Source: Plantago major (lineage: Eukaryota > Streptophyta > Magnoliopsida > Lamiales > Plantaginaceae). Taken from it: a stretch of DNA of 64,000 bases. The stretch's first letter is position 1. Each line of letters begins with the position of its first letter. Shown in pieces: positions 18,301 through 27,691 of this stretch. The stretch spans positions 88,192,877 to 88,256,876 of the forward strand of contig CM048840.1 in the NCBI GenBank assembly GCA_026545765.1, in the 5' to 3' direction. The position numbers and the translations under genes were made by a program. The notes beneath the pieces are model-generated. The model had not been told where the DNA came from and did not search any database. It saw only the letters and a list, made by a program, of their open reading frames with translations.

Positions 18301-20946
18301 GAGGTGGAGACTTTGAAGTCTGGTTCTCAGCAACCTTTCTTTCTCGAACCTGAGAGGAATACAATACTTAGGAAATAGTTTGAAAGAATCTATGCGTAAA
18401 TATGCTTTTAATGAATTTTGATTTGTGCTACTTACTTCCTCAAAAGGAAGCTCAGATTCATTTTTCTCAGAAACTTGTGCAGTTTGTGGTGTTCTTTCGA
18501 GTGATGCTGCCTTGGGGGCTTCATCAATTTCCATTGATGCAGGGGAAGTCGCAATTTTATCCCCTTGCATTTCTACTTCTGAAATAGCCTGTAAGTAGAA
18601 AGTATTGAATATTAGAAGAGATAAAGGATAACCCAAGATGAAGAATACTTGTCACTTGATTGTCATATACCTTCATATTTGAAGGCTCAGTGATGTATTC
18701 TTCAGAAACCTTGTTGGTCTCTGGATTTGTCTCTGGCATTTCTGCCTTATCTTCTTCCATCTCAGTTGGAGCGTGTTAGAAACATTTAATCATGAATAAG
18801 CACATAAACATTTTTACTGAAAAATTAGTTCTCTTTAAGAATCATTTACCTGTGGCACAGGCTCAGATTTCTCAAGAGTTGAGGTTGAAGGGACCTCTTT
18901 TTCAGTATTTGAGGCAAGCTTCTCAGCTTCCTCTTGTTTCTGCGTTTCTAACTCAACCTGTAACAAAGAAATTCTTATGAGGTAACAAGATTATAAGTAT
19001 AAAATTTTTCACAAGGTAAGAGTTAAACCAGTCATTTACCTGAGCAGTTTCAGGCTGATTGGTCTCTGGAACTTGTGACCTTTCTATACATTGGTCATCT
19101 TGTCCCTGTGCAGTTTCTTTATTTGAAGTTTCTGGTACTTCACACCTTTCCTGAGTATGCAACTCAGTTGCCTCCCCTGGTTGATCATTCTGAGTAGATG
19201 TCTCAGTTTGATCCCTCTCAGTGAGTTGGGGAACCTGCTCATTTGCAGGATTTTCTTCAGCATACTGTATTGCTGGTAATTCAAAATGGAGTTCATTTAC
19301 CATTTCATCAACCACTTGTGGCTGTTGTGGTTGTTGTGTTTGTGGTTGTTATTCGTTGTCTGGAAGCAGAAGAATGATCAGTAGAATGTTCTTCCAGATT
19401 TTTAGATGTGGCGTTTCCATCAGCATCTGCCAGTACTAAAATACCACTCATCAGGGATTTTTGAAGTTGTGCAAGAGAAGCATTCCCTGATGATGTGTTT
19501 GCACCAACAACCTTTGCTATAGTTTCAAAGAACTGGTGGTTACCTTCAGATACCTTATCACCAGTTACTTTTTCAGTAACCTTAGCCCTCTTTGTTTTTT
19601 CTAGGACTTGAGAGATGACTAGTTCATCATCTTCATCGTCAGAGCTCTCATCAGCATTGGGAACTGATTGGTCCATTATTCTTGCGGTTTCTGCAGATGG
19701 GGCTTGGTGCTTTTCACCATTCTTGGCAGCATTTATGAGTTCATCAGCATGGCTTTCTGCATTAGTCGCAACATTTCTGAAAGCACTTTCTCTTGCTGAG
19801 TCTACTTGTTCAGTAGTTGATAACTCTTTTGCAGCATTGATGAGTTCATCTGCCATTATCAGTTCATCGACAATGCCTGCAGATATCTGAGAATTGACAA
19901 CCTCTTTGGGTGTGTCATCTGATTTGCCAGCAGACTTCTTTCTTGAAGTTCTGGGCTTCTTGGTCGCAACCTTTTCTTCAGATATCTTTTCAGACTTTCG
20001 CTTCTTAGGACCAATCTGAGACCCAGTAACCTTTTTCATCAAATTTGTATACTCATATTTATAGAGTAAGTTCTCATTGGCTATTTCAAATTGCCTCTCC
20101 GAGCTCAATGCCAAGCTTTTCCAAAGAAGTAGCATATCTTCGCACCATATCCTACGGTGGCCTTTGTTCAGCTAGTCCTTTGACAATTTTAGGCTCAAGC
20201 CTTGAATCTTCTTCACGAATTTCATTAAGGCATTTTCCCAGCTTAAAAGGGTTTTCCAAATTTTGTCTTGTTGATTCAAGAAGAACATCATGATCCATCG
20301 TTCTTGGCTTATCCGTCGTGAACCTCCTTGTAGACCATCAAAGCATCCGTGAAGAATGCAAGCCAAGACATCCCAAAGTGAACCAACAGATGTCCGGTTC
20401 GGATGTCGCAAGTTTGAACTTCGGGGTGTATCGATTTTCAAGATCACACACGCCATCAGAAAGTTCTTTAACACCTTCAAGGAGTTCCTCATCCTTGGTG
20501 TTTATTTCAAAATCCTTTCCAAGATTTTGAAACTCAAACAACTTACAGAAAGTTGTTAAGTCCAGAAGGATTTCCTTTCCTTGGACTGAGGTTTTGATAG
20601 ACACTATTTCAAAGGTTTTGAAACACAGGAAATAATCTCGAGTTGTTGTAAAATTCCAACACATCGAGTGATGAAATTCCACTTGGGCGAGCAGATAGAA
20701 AACCCTTGATTTGTGCCTTTTCAAGCATGTCAAGAATCAATTTTCTATCAGTTTGTTTCTCTATTGCAGCAGAGAGGTATTCCTCAACCATGGCACCACC
20801 CCAAATCATTCTGTGACTTGAAGTCCAATGGTCAGGATTAAGAACTCCTACCGGTCGATTGTTTACAATAACCAACTCTGGTGCTTGCTTTTCAGCAGTA
20901 CCAGTGGAGGATTGGGATTTCTGTGTTGAAGTGTTCTTGAGGCCAT
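15352..20946 (-). CDS. additional gene of copia 1, intron-containing, function unknown
   Basis: This large gene lies after pol and runs from an ATG at 20946 (a likely one-base indel follows) to a stop at 15352. Visible parts in order: an N-terminal globular region (HWTSSHRMIWGGAMVEEYL, LDVLEFYNNSRLFP, IKTSVQGKEILLDL); a basic and acidic low-complexity region; a run of short acidic exons; a second folded region (RDLLHFFKAHTLPKHIQCF, QAMFPTEQYTVATLL); a glutamine/glutamate-rich coiled coil (QLRQLLEEEQQLHLQLEDQI); an acidic run; and a conserved end (CPYGKRMMCTKL, HAWKWGKYLWVKHF, DHIKRFGDRKFAD). Five GT-AG introns of about 80 bp are visible (18155-18232, 18350-18435, 18589-18670, about 18773-18849, 18958-19039), all phase 0. 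Frameshifts occur near 17110, 16800, 19330 and 20340. No enzymatic motif was recognised. A second copy with the same exon layout lies at 32460-37575. Confidence 0.7.
15587..16816 (-). CDS. additional gene of copia 1, C-terminal open segment
   Basis: This 409-codon open stretch of the larger gene begins with a helical part (KDNGLIKQNQELKAELQKLV). It passes through a basic, serine-rich region and an acidic run (ECSEEEEEEEGQ), then a conserved domain (YVKYDNDSSVYRCINQKNGY, FPEPIHKQLMAWRKDKP, IKAWLDFEVVKRTEAMKKD). The same order occurs in copia 2, where the acidic run is greatly expanded. It joins 16779-17132 by a frameshift. Low-complexity charged regions could suit nucleic-acid or chromatin contact, but no function is assigned. 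Confidence 0.65.
   Translation of the reverse strand: MLRKIWGMIRDDDASLAEKAFQEASYTARKADAILGPLAELTDKDNGLIKQNQELKAELQKLVTTYNYLQGHFDSLSDSFMRLSQPTMTKGERKYKSGPQSQGEWDEGEENTKKSGAGAAQKGRRKTSQPPLRINEPSSSLAASQKPTEGTKMVTRAMAQKPPRSTKDPRRRQVRGIDECSEEEEEEEGQIKSQGNEEGCKTLTRSNLDDDEETDEDEAPLHRKRKIESLTEPIAAKPLAAKTPSGNTKSIQGGGSSSNNPKENSRQRRNRLRAEQRQSQLPLRPEEAKIEYVKYDNDSSVYRCINQKNGYWILELKHLLVNSRFPEPIHKQLMAWRKDKPTLINTNHIKAWLDFEVVKRTEAMKKDLSDDCPYGKRMMCTKLNITEQHKTKTCMEPMSRSIDVRSIQG
17075..18364 (-). CDS. additional gene of copia 1, central exons
   Basis: This open segment spans two exons, 18233-18349 and the long exon below 18155, because the 78-bp intron between them is also open in frame. The exon below 18155 starts AQTDAKQVPIEETRDLLHFF and ends in the coiled coil. 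The acidic patch VSEDDEEEEMNENYF and the aspartate-rich DDDKKDDDDA lie mid-way. The exon at 18233-18349 encodes VRERKVAENQTSKSPP and ends VSEPEVLTQ at a phase-0 donor. Confidence 0.65.
   Translation of the reverse strand: MYSSQVRERKVAENQTSKSPPHNKISETPIVSVEQVSEPEVLTQVTQKLNYTSTQISTKVLKLTQNSFFQAQTDAKQVPIEETRDLLHFFKAHTLPKHIQCFKKWQKLRCSDLSEILRITDQPTRRARALDLETYVQAMFPTEQYTVATLLHKDFSREVAHSLIHAFEQADGQTRLQMAFKPVLPQTLQFIPSEQEEVNGQKITIPEVINLVSEDDEEEEMNENYFDEPPTDHHQKDDDKKDDDDAPAPGTGGISQRNNASAAEKQTEKTSQKSSSSSPQKSTHPSSNQHAVTTEQVVELSEETNQKILNTQTRSAQLRQLLEEEQQLHLQLEDQIAKSRDKINQLQDLYLEEMIAYSEVKELRDAVHDITKDLDTEEVYEVKHDAKAASSSKEVPSSSQKGKKPISEMVLWTRSMKMSKRMKITGLIT
19308..20135 (-). CDS. additional gene of copia 1, N-terminal low-complexity segment
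   Basis: A 275-codon open stretch with a basic cluster (GPKKRKSEKISEEK, KKPRTSRKKSAGKS) that could serve as a nuclear localisation signal. It is followed by a repeated ADELINAAK motif (MADELINAAKELS and HADELINAAKNGE) and a threonine run near its end. It belongs to the same gene as 20172-20946 upstream, to which it is joined by a frame break near 20140. Confidence 0.6.
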   Translation of the reverse strand: MLLLWKSLALSSERQFEIANENLLYKYEYTNLMKKVTGSQIGPKKRKSEKISEEKVATKKPRTSRKKSAGKSDDTPKEVVNSQISAGIVDELIMADELINAAKELSTTEQVDSARESAFRNVATNAESHADELINAAKNGEKHQAPSAETARIMDQSVPNADESSDDEDDELVISQVLEKTKRAKVTEKVTGDKVSEGNHQFFETIAKVVGANTSSGNASLAQLQKSLMSGILVLADADGNATSKNLEEHSTDHSSASRQRITTTNTTTTTATSG

Positions 20947-21722
20947 CTCTTTATATAGTGTAGGGATTTGAAATTGGTGTTTGAAAGAGATTTAATTCAG
21001 TGAATCTTTTCAGAAAAACTTAATCTTGATTTGCAGAGATTGTAGAGGGTTTGCAGAGAATCAAGAGAAGGATTTGCTATTTTTGTGCAAGATGAAATTT
21101 CGGATTAGGCAAAAGTGATTTCATTTGCCAAAATCCTATATATATAGCAGTTGAATCCCAACAGACAAATACATACAAATTGATTTTGTGTGTACGTATC
21201 TGTGATTTGCAAACAGGCGTGAGCAAAAGCTAGTTCGGCATTAAATGCTTAGTGGGCCATGTCTCAATTTCAATACCCACTATTTATCGTGAATTAATTT
21301 CCACCGCATGATCAATCGCTTAATTTCATCGAGGGTCACCATTGCTTTACGCAATGATCACAATCAACAAGTGTAATTGTGCCCATTTAATGAATTTTGG
21401 CGACTTGCTATCCGAATCACAATTGTATGACCAAGGACACTGCTCAGATCTCGAATCATCTTTATACTTAGGATTTTTCCAAGTTTCTCATCAAGATAGA
21501 AATAATGCGAGTTTCAAGAGAGTAGTTGACTGCAGATAGTTATACTATTCTCTTTTGTGTTCCCCATTTATAGAGTGATTCAGATATCTGAGTTCCCGTC
21601 TCAGAGATCTTAAGCTACTTTTTGACTTCTGGATACCCGTTCCAGTTTTCTCTTTTCTCTTTTCTGGATACCCATTCCAGATACCTCTTCTCTGGATGCC
21701 CGTTCCAGATACCTGAACTCTT
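20947..21722 (-). promoter_or_regulatory. spacer with TATA box between pol and additional gene
   Basis: There is no coding signal. On the minus strand CTATATATATAG (21136-21147) lies 190 bp upstream of the additional gene's ATG, with a plausible 5' UTR between. Beyond it (21180-21722) are three short repeats of TGGATACCCGTTCCAG-like sequence near 21630-21715. The TATA suggests a separate transcript for the additional gene; this is inference. Confidence 0.45.
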
Positions 21723-22238
21723 TTAGTTCATTGGTAGTTCCATTAGTCCAAGACTATGTATTAAGGCTAAGAATCTACTTTCTTGTAGTGGCTTAGTGAA
21801 GATATCTGCAAGTTGGTCTTCAGTGCCAATCTTAAGTATCTCTATATTGCCCTTTTCAACATGGTCTCTGATGAAGTGATGTCTAACATCAATGTGCTTT
21901 GTTCTGGCATGAAATTTAGGATTCTGTGTAATCGCAATAGCACTTGTGTTATCACAGAAAATGGGAGTCTTCTTCTCATCGAGTCCATAGTCTTTAAGTT
22001 GTTGTTGTATCCACAGAATTTGTGTTGCGCAACAACCAGCAGCAATATATTCAGCCTCTGTGGTAGAAGTTGCAATTGAGTTTTGCTTCTTGCTAAACCA
22101 TGAGATAAGTCTAGTACCCAGAAGCTGGCAAGTTCCTGAGGTGCTTTTCCTATCAAGCAGTGATCCAAAGATAATCGCCGTCGAGTACCCAAATAAACTC
22201 AATCCACTTTCTTTAGGATACCACAATCCTACATTCAT
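21723..22238 (-). CDS. copia RNase H domain
   Basis: The end of copia pol. Blocks: [88 protein letters not shown] and [12 protein letters not shown], the standard copia RNase H series. The Glu of TEAE and the Asp of CDN are present. It is joined to RT by a frameshift near 22235 (RYVK, then MNVGLWY). The stop at 21723 ends pol. Confidence 0.92.
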   Translation of the reverse strand: MNVGLWYPKESGLSLFGYSTAIIFGSLLDRKSTSGTCQLLGTRLISWFSKKQNSIATSTTEAEYIAAGCCATQILWIQQQLKDYGLDEKKTPIFCDNTSAIAITQNPKFHARTKHIDVRHHFIRDHVEKGNIEILKIGTEDQLADIFTKPLQESRFLALIHSLGLMELPMN

Positions 22239-23206
22239 CGTACTTTTACATACCTTAATATTTTCATAGCAATGTTGTAGTGTGTTTGCATTGGATTTGT
22301 CTGAAATCTAGCACATACTCCAACGGCATATTGAATATCAGGTCTACTTACAGTGAGGTAAAGTAGTGAACCTATCAATTTACTATACTTATGTTCTTCA
22401 ACACTCTTGTCTGATTCAGTATAGGTCATTTTGGTTCCAATGCTCATAGGTATCTTAGCATTCTTTTCAGAAGGCTTAAGATTGAATTTTGTGAACATAT
22501 CTTTTGCATATTTTGTTTGACTAATGAATATTCCATCATTGAGTTGCTTGACTTGCAATCCTAGGAAATAATTCATTTCTCCCATCATGTTCATCTCAAA
22601 CTTGCTTTTCATGAGATTTGCAAAGTCATTACAAAGTTGCTTGTCCTTAGATCCAAATATGATGTCATCAACATATACTTGAACTAGGAGTAGTTTCCCA
22701 TCATGATTGAAGGTAAATAAAGTTTTATCAACTTCACCTTTCTTGAAACCACTTTCCAGAAGGTACTTGGCCAAAGTGTCATACCATGCTCTTGGAGCCT
22801 GTTTCAGTCCATACAGAGCTTTCTGTAGTTTATAGACCATTCTACTTTCTGAGGAAACTTCAAAGCCAGGTGGTTGCTCAACATAAACTTCTTCTGCAAG
22901 TTCACCGTTTAAGAATGCACTTTTGACATCCATCTGATAAACTTTGAAATCTTTATGAGTCAAGAAGGCTAGAAAGAGTCTTATTGCATCCAATCTGGCA
23001 ACTGGTGCATATGACTCGTCAAAATCTAAGCCTTCAGTCTGAGTAAATCCCTTGGCAACCAATCTTGCTTTGTTTCTGGTTATTTCACCAGATTCATTAA
23101 TCTTGTTTCTGAAAACCCATTTAGTTCCAATCACAGATATTCCTTCTATAAATGGAACTAGTTTCCAGACTTTGTTTCTCTCAAATTGATCCAACTCTTC
23201 TTGCAT
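22235..23206 (-). CDS. copia reverse transcriptase
   Basis: A full copia-type RT core (RVT_2 style). It begins [18 protein letters not shown], then [70 protein letters not shown] and QPPGFE. The catalytic box is [12 protein letters not shown], with YVDD intact, followed by the LGLQV and [12 protein letters not shown] motifs. The preceding piece (23206-23412, ending [11 protein letters not shown]) is in another frame, so one indel breaks the polyprotein just before RT. It replicates element RNA into cDNA in cytoplasmic particles in functional relatives. Confidence 0.95.
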   Translation of the reverse strand: MQEELDQFERNKVWKLVPFIEGISVIGTKWVFRNKINESGEITRNKARLVAKGFTQTEGLDFDESYAPVARLDAIRLFLAFLTHKDFKVYQMDVKSAFLNGELAEEVYVEQPPGFEVSSESRMVYKLQKALYGLKQAPRAWYDTLAKYLLESGFKKGEVDKTLFTFNHDGKLLLVQVYVDDIIFGSKDKQLCNDFANLMKSKFEMNMMGEMNYFLGLQVKQLNDGIFISQTKYAKDMFTKFNLKPSEKNAKIPMSIGTKMTYTESDKSVEEHKYSKLIGSLLYLTVSRPDIQYAVGVCARFQTNPMQTHYNIAMKILRYVKVR

Positions 23207-23563
23207 TAGTAGATCCAGTCTTGGTCTCCTAATGCTTCTTCTATATTTTTTGGTTCAATATTCGAGATGAAACATCCAAAGAGAGAGTTAGCATTTTCAG
23301 CTATTGCTCTCCTAGTCCTAACACCCTGATTAATTGGTCCAATTATATCCTTTGTAGGATGATCTTTGATCCATCTCATCATAGGTTTAGTGCTAGTAGG
23401 ATCAATATCCAAGTGATCTGAATGTGAATCACTAAGATTTTGATTTGATACTTTTTCAAGATTCGAGATATCGACATATGGGAAATGTCATGGATATCGA
23501 CACTTTTTCGATGTTAGAGATATCTCGGAACATGCATTTCAGATTCTTAATTTCGATACCTCT

Positions 23564-24997
23564 TCATCTCAAGGTTCTCAAGAACTGCTCCATTTCTGAA
23601 AAACTCATAGGAAATTCCTCATCATGTCTGTGAGTCATCTTGTTGTTACTAGGCTTTTCAAGCTTTTCTACGTCAGAGTCATCCTCACTTTCCATAATGA
23701 TGTTTTTCCTTTCTGAGGATTCTTCTTTAGAATCCTCGAATAATTCTTTGAACCTTTCTGAGAGTTCATCAATAGGAGGTGTTTTCTTACTTCCTTCATA
23801 GAATACAACATGAATTGATTCTTCAATTTTCTTTGTTCTTTTGTTGTAAACTCTGTAGGCTTTGCTATCTGTGGAATAACCAAGAAAAACACCTTCAGTT
23901 GCCTTTGGTTGAAATGTTCTCAAATAATCTTTCTCATTGTTTAGAACAAAACATCTATAACCAAATACTCTCAGATGTTTGATATTAGGGGGTCTACCAA
24001 CCAAGATTTCATAGGGGGTCTTGTCATGGTGTTTGTTTATCAAGCATCTGTTTTGAGTGTAGCAAGCTGTGTTTACAGCTTCAACCCAATAAATTTCACT
24101 TATTTCAGTGTCAGCTACCATTGTCCTTGCAGCTTCTTTAAGGGTTCTGTTTTTCCTTTCTGCAACACCATTTTGTTGAGGTGTTCTTACAGAGGAAAGT
24201 TGGTATTGTATACCTTTGCAGGTACAAAACTCCTTTATGTACTGGTTGACAAACTCAGTACCATGGTCTGTTCTGATTGCAGATACCTTGTCATTTTTCA
24301 TGACTTCAAGCTTTTTCAGCAAGTTTGGTATCTCCACCCTGGCATCAGATTTGTGTTTCAGAAAGACAACCCAAGTGAATCTTGAGAAGTCATCTACAAC
24401 AACCAGACCATACTTCTTTCCTGCATAACTAGTTACAGATGATTTAAATAGATCCATATGTAAAAGTTGCAGTGGTCTAACACTAGAGTGTCTGATTTTG
24501 GACTTGAAAGAGATCTTAGATTGTTTCCCCATCTGACAGGCAGAACAGATACCATCCTTTCTGAAAGATGTTCTAGGAAGTCCAACCACTATCTCTTTGA
24601 AGTTCAAGTGACTCATTCTTTTGTGCCATAACCAGTGCTCTTCTGTGTGACCAGAATGACTCACCATGAGACATTCTTCAGTTGTGGCAGATGCCCAATT
24701 GGCAACATAAAGACTGCCTTTCCGCCGACCAACTAAGACTGTCTGCTTTGACTCATTGTCAATTAGTTTGCAGTATTTAGCTTTGAATTTTATAGTAAAA
24801 CCCTTGTCTACAAACTGGCTCATGCTAAATAGATTATATTTCAAATCCTTAACATGTAATACGTCAGTGATTGTTAAAGTCCCCAATTTGACGTTGCCAA
24901 ATCCCAGAGAGGGATTTAATTCTCCTCCAGCAAATCTGATATCTGGTCCTGTGTTGCAAGCTTTGTAATCAACCAGATTTGCTTTGTCTCCTGTCAT
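23564..24997 (-). CDS. copia protease end and integrase
   Basis: The protease active site WLFDSGCGKHMTGD straddles the upstream edge (Asp near 25016) and is intact. Then come the pre-integrase zinc region (LWHKRMSHLNF ... CSACQMGK, the H-H-C-C set) and the DDE core: LLHMDLFKSS (Asp), AIRTDHGTEFVN (Asp) and PQQNGVAERKNRTL (Glu). After the core are IKHLRVFGYRCFVLN and GVFLGYSTDSKAYRVYN, the copia integrase C-terminal signature. The reading frame runs to 23564, and an indel separates it from 23206-23412. A stop just upstream of 25040 interrupts the junction with gag. Confidence 0.95.
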   Translation of the reverse strand: MTGDKANLVDYKACNTGPDIRFAGGELNPSLGFGNVKLGTLTITDVLHVKDLKYNLFSMSQFVDKGFTIKFKAKYCKLIDNESKQTVLVGRRKGSLYVANWASATTEECLMVSHSGHTEEHWLWHKRMSHLNFKEIVVGLPRTSFRKDGICSACQMGKQSKISFKSKIRHSSVRPLQLLHMDLFKSSVTSYAGKKYGLVVVDDFSRFTWVVFLKHKSDARVEIPNLLKKLEVMKNDKVSAIRTDHGTEFVNQYIKEFCTCKGIQYQLSSVRTPQQNGVAERKNRTLKEAARTMVADTEISEIYWVEAVNTACYTQNRCLINKHHDKTPYEILVGRPPNIKHLRVFGYRCFVLNNEKDYLRTFQPKATEGVFLGYSTDSKAYRVYNKRTKKIEESIHVVFYEGSKKTPPIDELSERFKELFEDSKEESSERKNIIMESEDDSDVEKLEKPSNNKMTHRHDEEFPMSFSEMEQFLRTLR

Positions 24998-25039
24998 GTG
25001 CTTTCCGCATCCACTATCAAATAGCCATTGTGCTTTAGT

Positions 25040-26280
25040 CTAGGAAGCATTCTGCACACAACAGGAAACAGGAGATTAGGTTCTCATATCTTTGATGGAA
25101 CCGTCAGAATTAAAAGTTCTTCCAGTAGGAATCCATTTTTGTATGAATTTCTTTGAAATATGCTTTTGTCTGACAGGAACGTAAGGAGGAATTCTTTTTG
25201 AATGAATGTTATCATTAGTAAGAATTATTTTCTTCCTTGGTGTGTTCCTAGGTGCTCCATATGATGCTTTCAGATACCTGTCAGGTTTCTGAGTTTGCTT
25301 TTCAGCAAACTTAGCCTTCCTTGCCAGATTTCTTCTAGCCCTGGCATTCAGATTTTCAGTGGCTTGATTTAACTTCCACTTCTGATAATTGCTTTGAGCA
25401 ATTCTAGCTTTCAGCTATCGTTCTTGCTCCTGTTTGTACTCATGAGCAAGTTGTTTTCCAATGCCTTTGTAGCCAATACCGTTTCGAGCACTTGAAGCTA
25501 TCTGAGATCTTTTCTCAGTAGCTTTGCTAGTCTCTGGTTAGTCCAATTTCTTTCCAGAAAAAGTGACATGGGAGAATTTGCCAGCTCCTACAATTCTTCC
25601 TTTTTGAGAGACATAGCACTGTGGGTGTTTACACTTTTCAGTGTTGCGTTTCTTTTCAGAGACGTACCCAACAGTTTTGTTTTTGACTTGTTTTTCCCAC
25701 AAAGGTTTAGTCGCAACTGCCTTTTTCTTTTGTCAACAATCTTTGTCTTTTCACCGATACTATAGATTGCATGGGAACCGTCTTGCTGAGTACTTACAAA
25801 TGTTCTTTTCTCCTTACTCTTATTCAGAGTGATAGAACAATCTGTCTGTGTATTCAGCCCAAGTCCTTTCTTTTCTGAAGGACCTCTTAAGTAAGATTGT
25901 ACTTCAGTAAGAGTGTCACTAGCTTTGGCATAAGATTGAAAAGATAATTCTTTCTTCTTGAGTTCCTTGTTTTCAGAAAGAAGATATTCATAATTCTTTC
26001 GTAACTCAGCCATTGCTTTTTCATGTGACTTTTGAGTGTCAGATATATGAGCTTTGAGAGATGCATTTTCAGCATTCTTTCTCTCAGATTCTTTAACTAA
26101 TTGAGAATTTTCCTTTTCAAGAGAATTCTTTTCTTCTTCAAGGTTTTCGGCTCTAGCTCGGATCATTAGAAATTCTCTTTCATAGATGTCAAGTTCTTTC
26201 CTGAGATTTTCTAGATTTTTTATTTCCTCTTCATCACTTTCATAAGTGTAGCAAGAAGTATGTGTTACCTCATCAGCCAT
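25040..26280 (-). pseudogene. copia gag-protease linker, coiled coil
   Basis: The main open part (25588-26280, 230 codons) is a long acidic-basic helix (RARAENLEEEKNSLEKEN, SHEKAMAELRKNYEYLLSEN), as seen between the zinc knuckle and protease in long copia polyproteins. The continuation to 25040 (ARRNLARKAKFAEKQTQKP, YLKASYGAPRNTPRKK) has several stops. It connects gag to the protease. Confidence 0.65.
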
Positions 26281-27578
26281 AAGATGCTTTTCTATGTTGG
26301 AGATGTCCGTCCAATTTCAAAGAACTCCACATTTCATTCTTCTTGAGGCCGAAGTCGATTATATCATGAGTAACTCCACATAATTCTGGTGATGGTAAGG
26401 TTGAGTCATCTGAATTGTCATCTTCAGAATCTGTCTCAAAGTCTAGAGCATCCAGTTGAATTTGGATTTTCTTTCTTTCTTCAGTTAACAAAGCTTTCTG
26501 GCTTCTTCTGAAGATTCTTTTATCTTTCTTGTCGCCTGTCCTTAGTTTGTTGAGGGCAGGACAATCCTTCTTGAAGTGGCCAGGTTTCTGACAATAGAAA
26601 CAGATATCGTTTCCAATTTCTGCTTCCTCAGTACATGATGCTTTCTGAGCTGGCTTGTTCAGCGAGCTTTGCACATTTTTGTTCTGCTGATAGTTTGAGC
26701 CTAGATGCTTTTTCAGCTTCTCTTTGGCTTTTCTTCTCTCAATTGCTCGACTGACAAATTTGCTCATTTGCTTTGCAGCAAGAGCATCCTAAGTCTCCTT
26801 CTTGCTTTTCTTCTTTTCAGAAGTTCCTTGAGTAACTAGAGCAACATTCTGCAACTTTTCAGTTGTTTGTTCTCTCTGAGTTGTCTCATAGTCAATAGTA
26901 GCAAGATGAGAGAAAAGTTCCACTGGAGTGATATTTGGCATACCTTGGTTAAAATAAAAGAATTTTGTATGCTCCCAGTTGTGGTTAAGACTTCTGACAA
27001 TAGTCTTAATCTTCTCTGACTGGGAGTATCTATTGCTTTCCCCAAGTGCTGCCATATCACTCATGAGAGTGGTAAACCTGAAATCAAGTTCTTCCAGAGT
27101 TTCAGTGGGACCTTGTTTGAAATTTTGAAATTTCAACTTTAGAACTTCGAACTTGTTTTCCTTGGTTTTCGGGCCCGCATGATTTCTTCAATCGTTGCTG
27201 TGCAACTTTCGCCGTTTTAGCACCCCCACAGTTTACACTGTATGTGCTCTGGTGTCGATCTGATGATGATGTTACGAGCTTGACCATCCAGACGATTCCT
27301 CTTGGCATCTTCCGATGTCGAGTTCTCGGCTTTGGTTCGTAAATAACTTGACCAAAGAGATCTTCCACTAGTTGACGATCCGTCTGTGAAGATCCTTCGC
27401 TTTCATCTCGCTCTTCCACCGAAACCTCCATGACTTGCTTAAGTTGTTGAATGACTATTGGGCCATTCTTTATTACTTCGATCATCTCGTCACTTATGGC
27501 TTCAAGGTGGAGCATCATGTTATTTTTCCATTTCTCGTAGTTCTCTGGTTTGAGAACGGGTGCATCACTCAGAGACAT
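26273..27578 (-). pseudogene. copia gag with CCHC zinc knuckle
   Basis: The start is chosen at 27578 (MSLSDAPVLKPENYEKWKN), close to the PBS. The body is UBN2-like gag: EHIQCKLWGC, then KFEVLKLKFQNFKQGPTETL and LDFRFTTLMSDMAALG. A CCHC knuckle CFYCQKPGHFKKDC sits near 26560-26602. At least three frame changes (near 27330, 27170 and 26780) break the ORF. Function in the family: capsid and RNA binding. It overlaps the linker frame at its end. Confidence 0.85.
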
Positions 27579-27677
27579 ACCTGCACACTTAACACACAAA
27601 TTAAATAGTCCTCAATAGTGGACAAAGTTCCTTCACCTATCTGGGGATCTAGGTTCGGTGTATAGTGGTGAGCCTCC

Positions 27678-27689
27678 GCCTCGATACCA
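27678..27689 (-). promoter_or_regulatory. copia primer-binding site
   Basis: On the minus strand TGGTATCGAGGC begins two bases after the 5' LTR end at 27692. It resembles the initiator-Met PBS TGGTATCAGAGC, with differences in the second half. Confidence 0.65.
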
Positions 27690-27691
27690 CT

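Noticed and set aside
20949..20960. TATA box at TATATAAAG just before the additional gene's ATG
   Set aside because: It lies only a few bases from the ATG, too close for a transcript with a leader; the TATA at 21136-21147 fits better.
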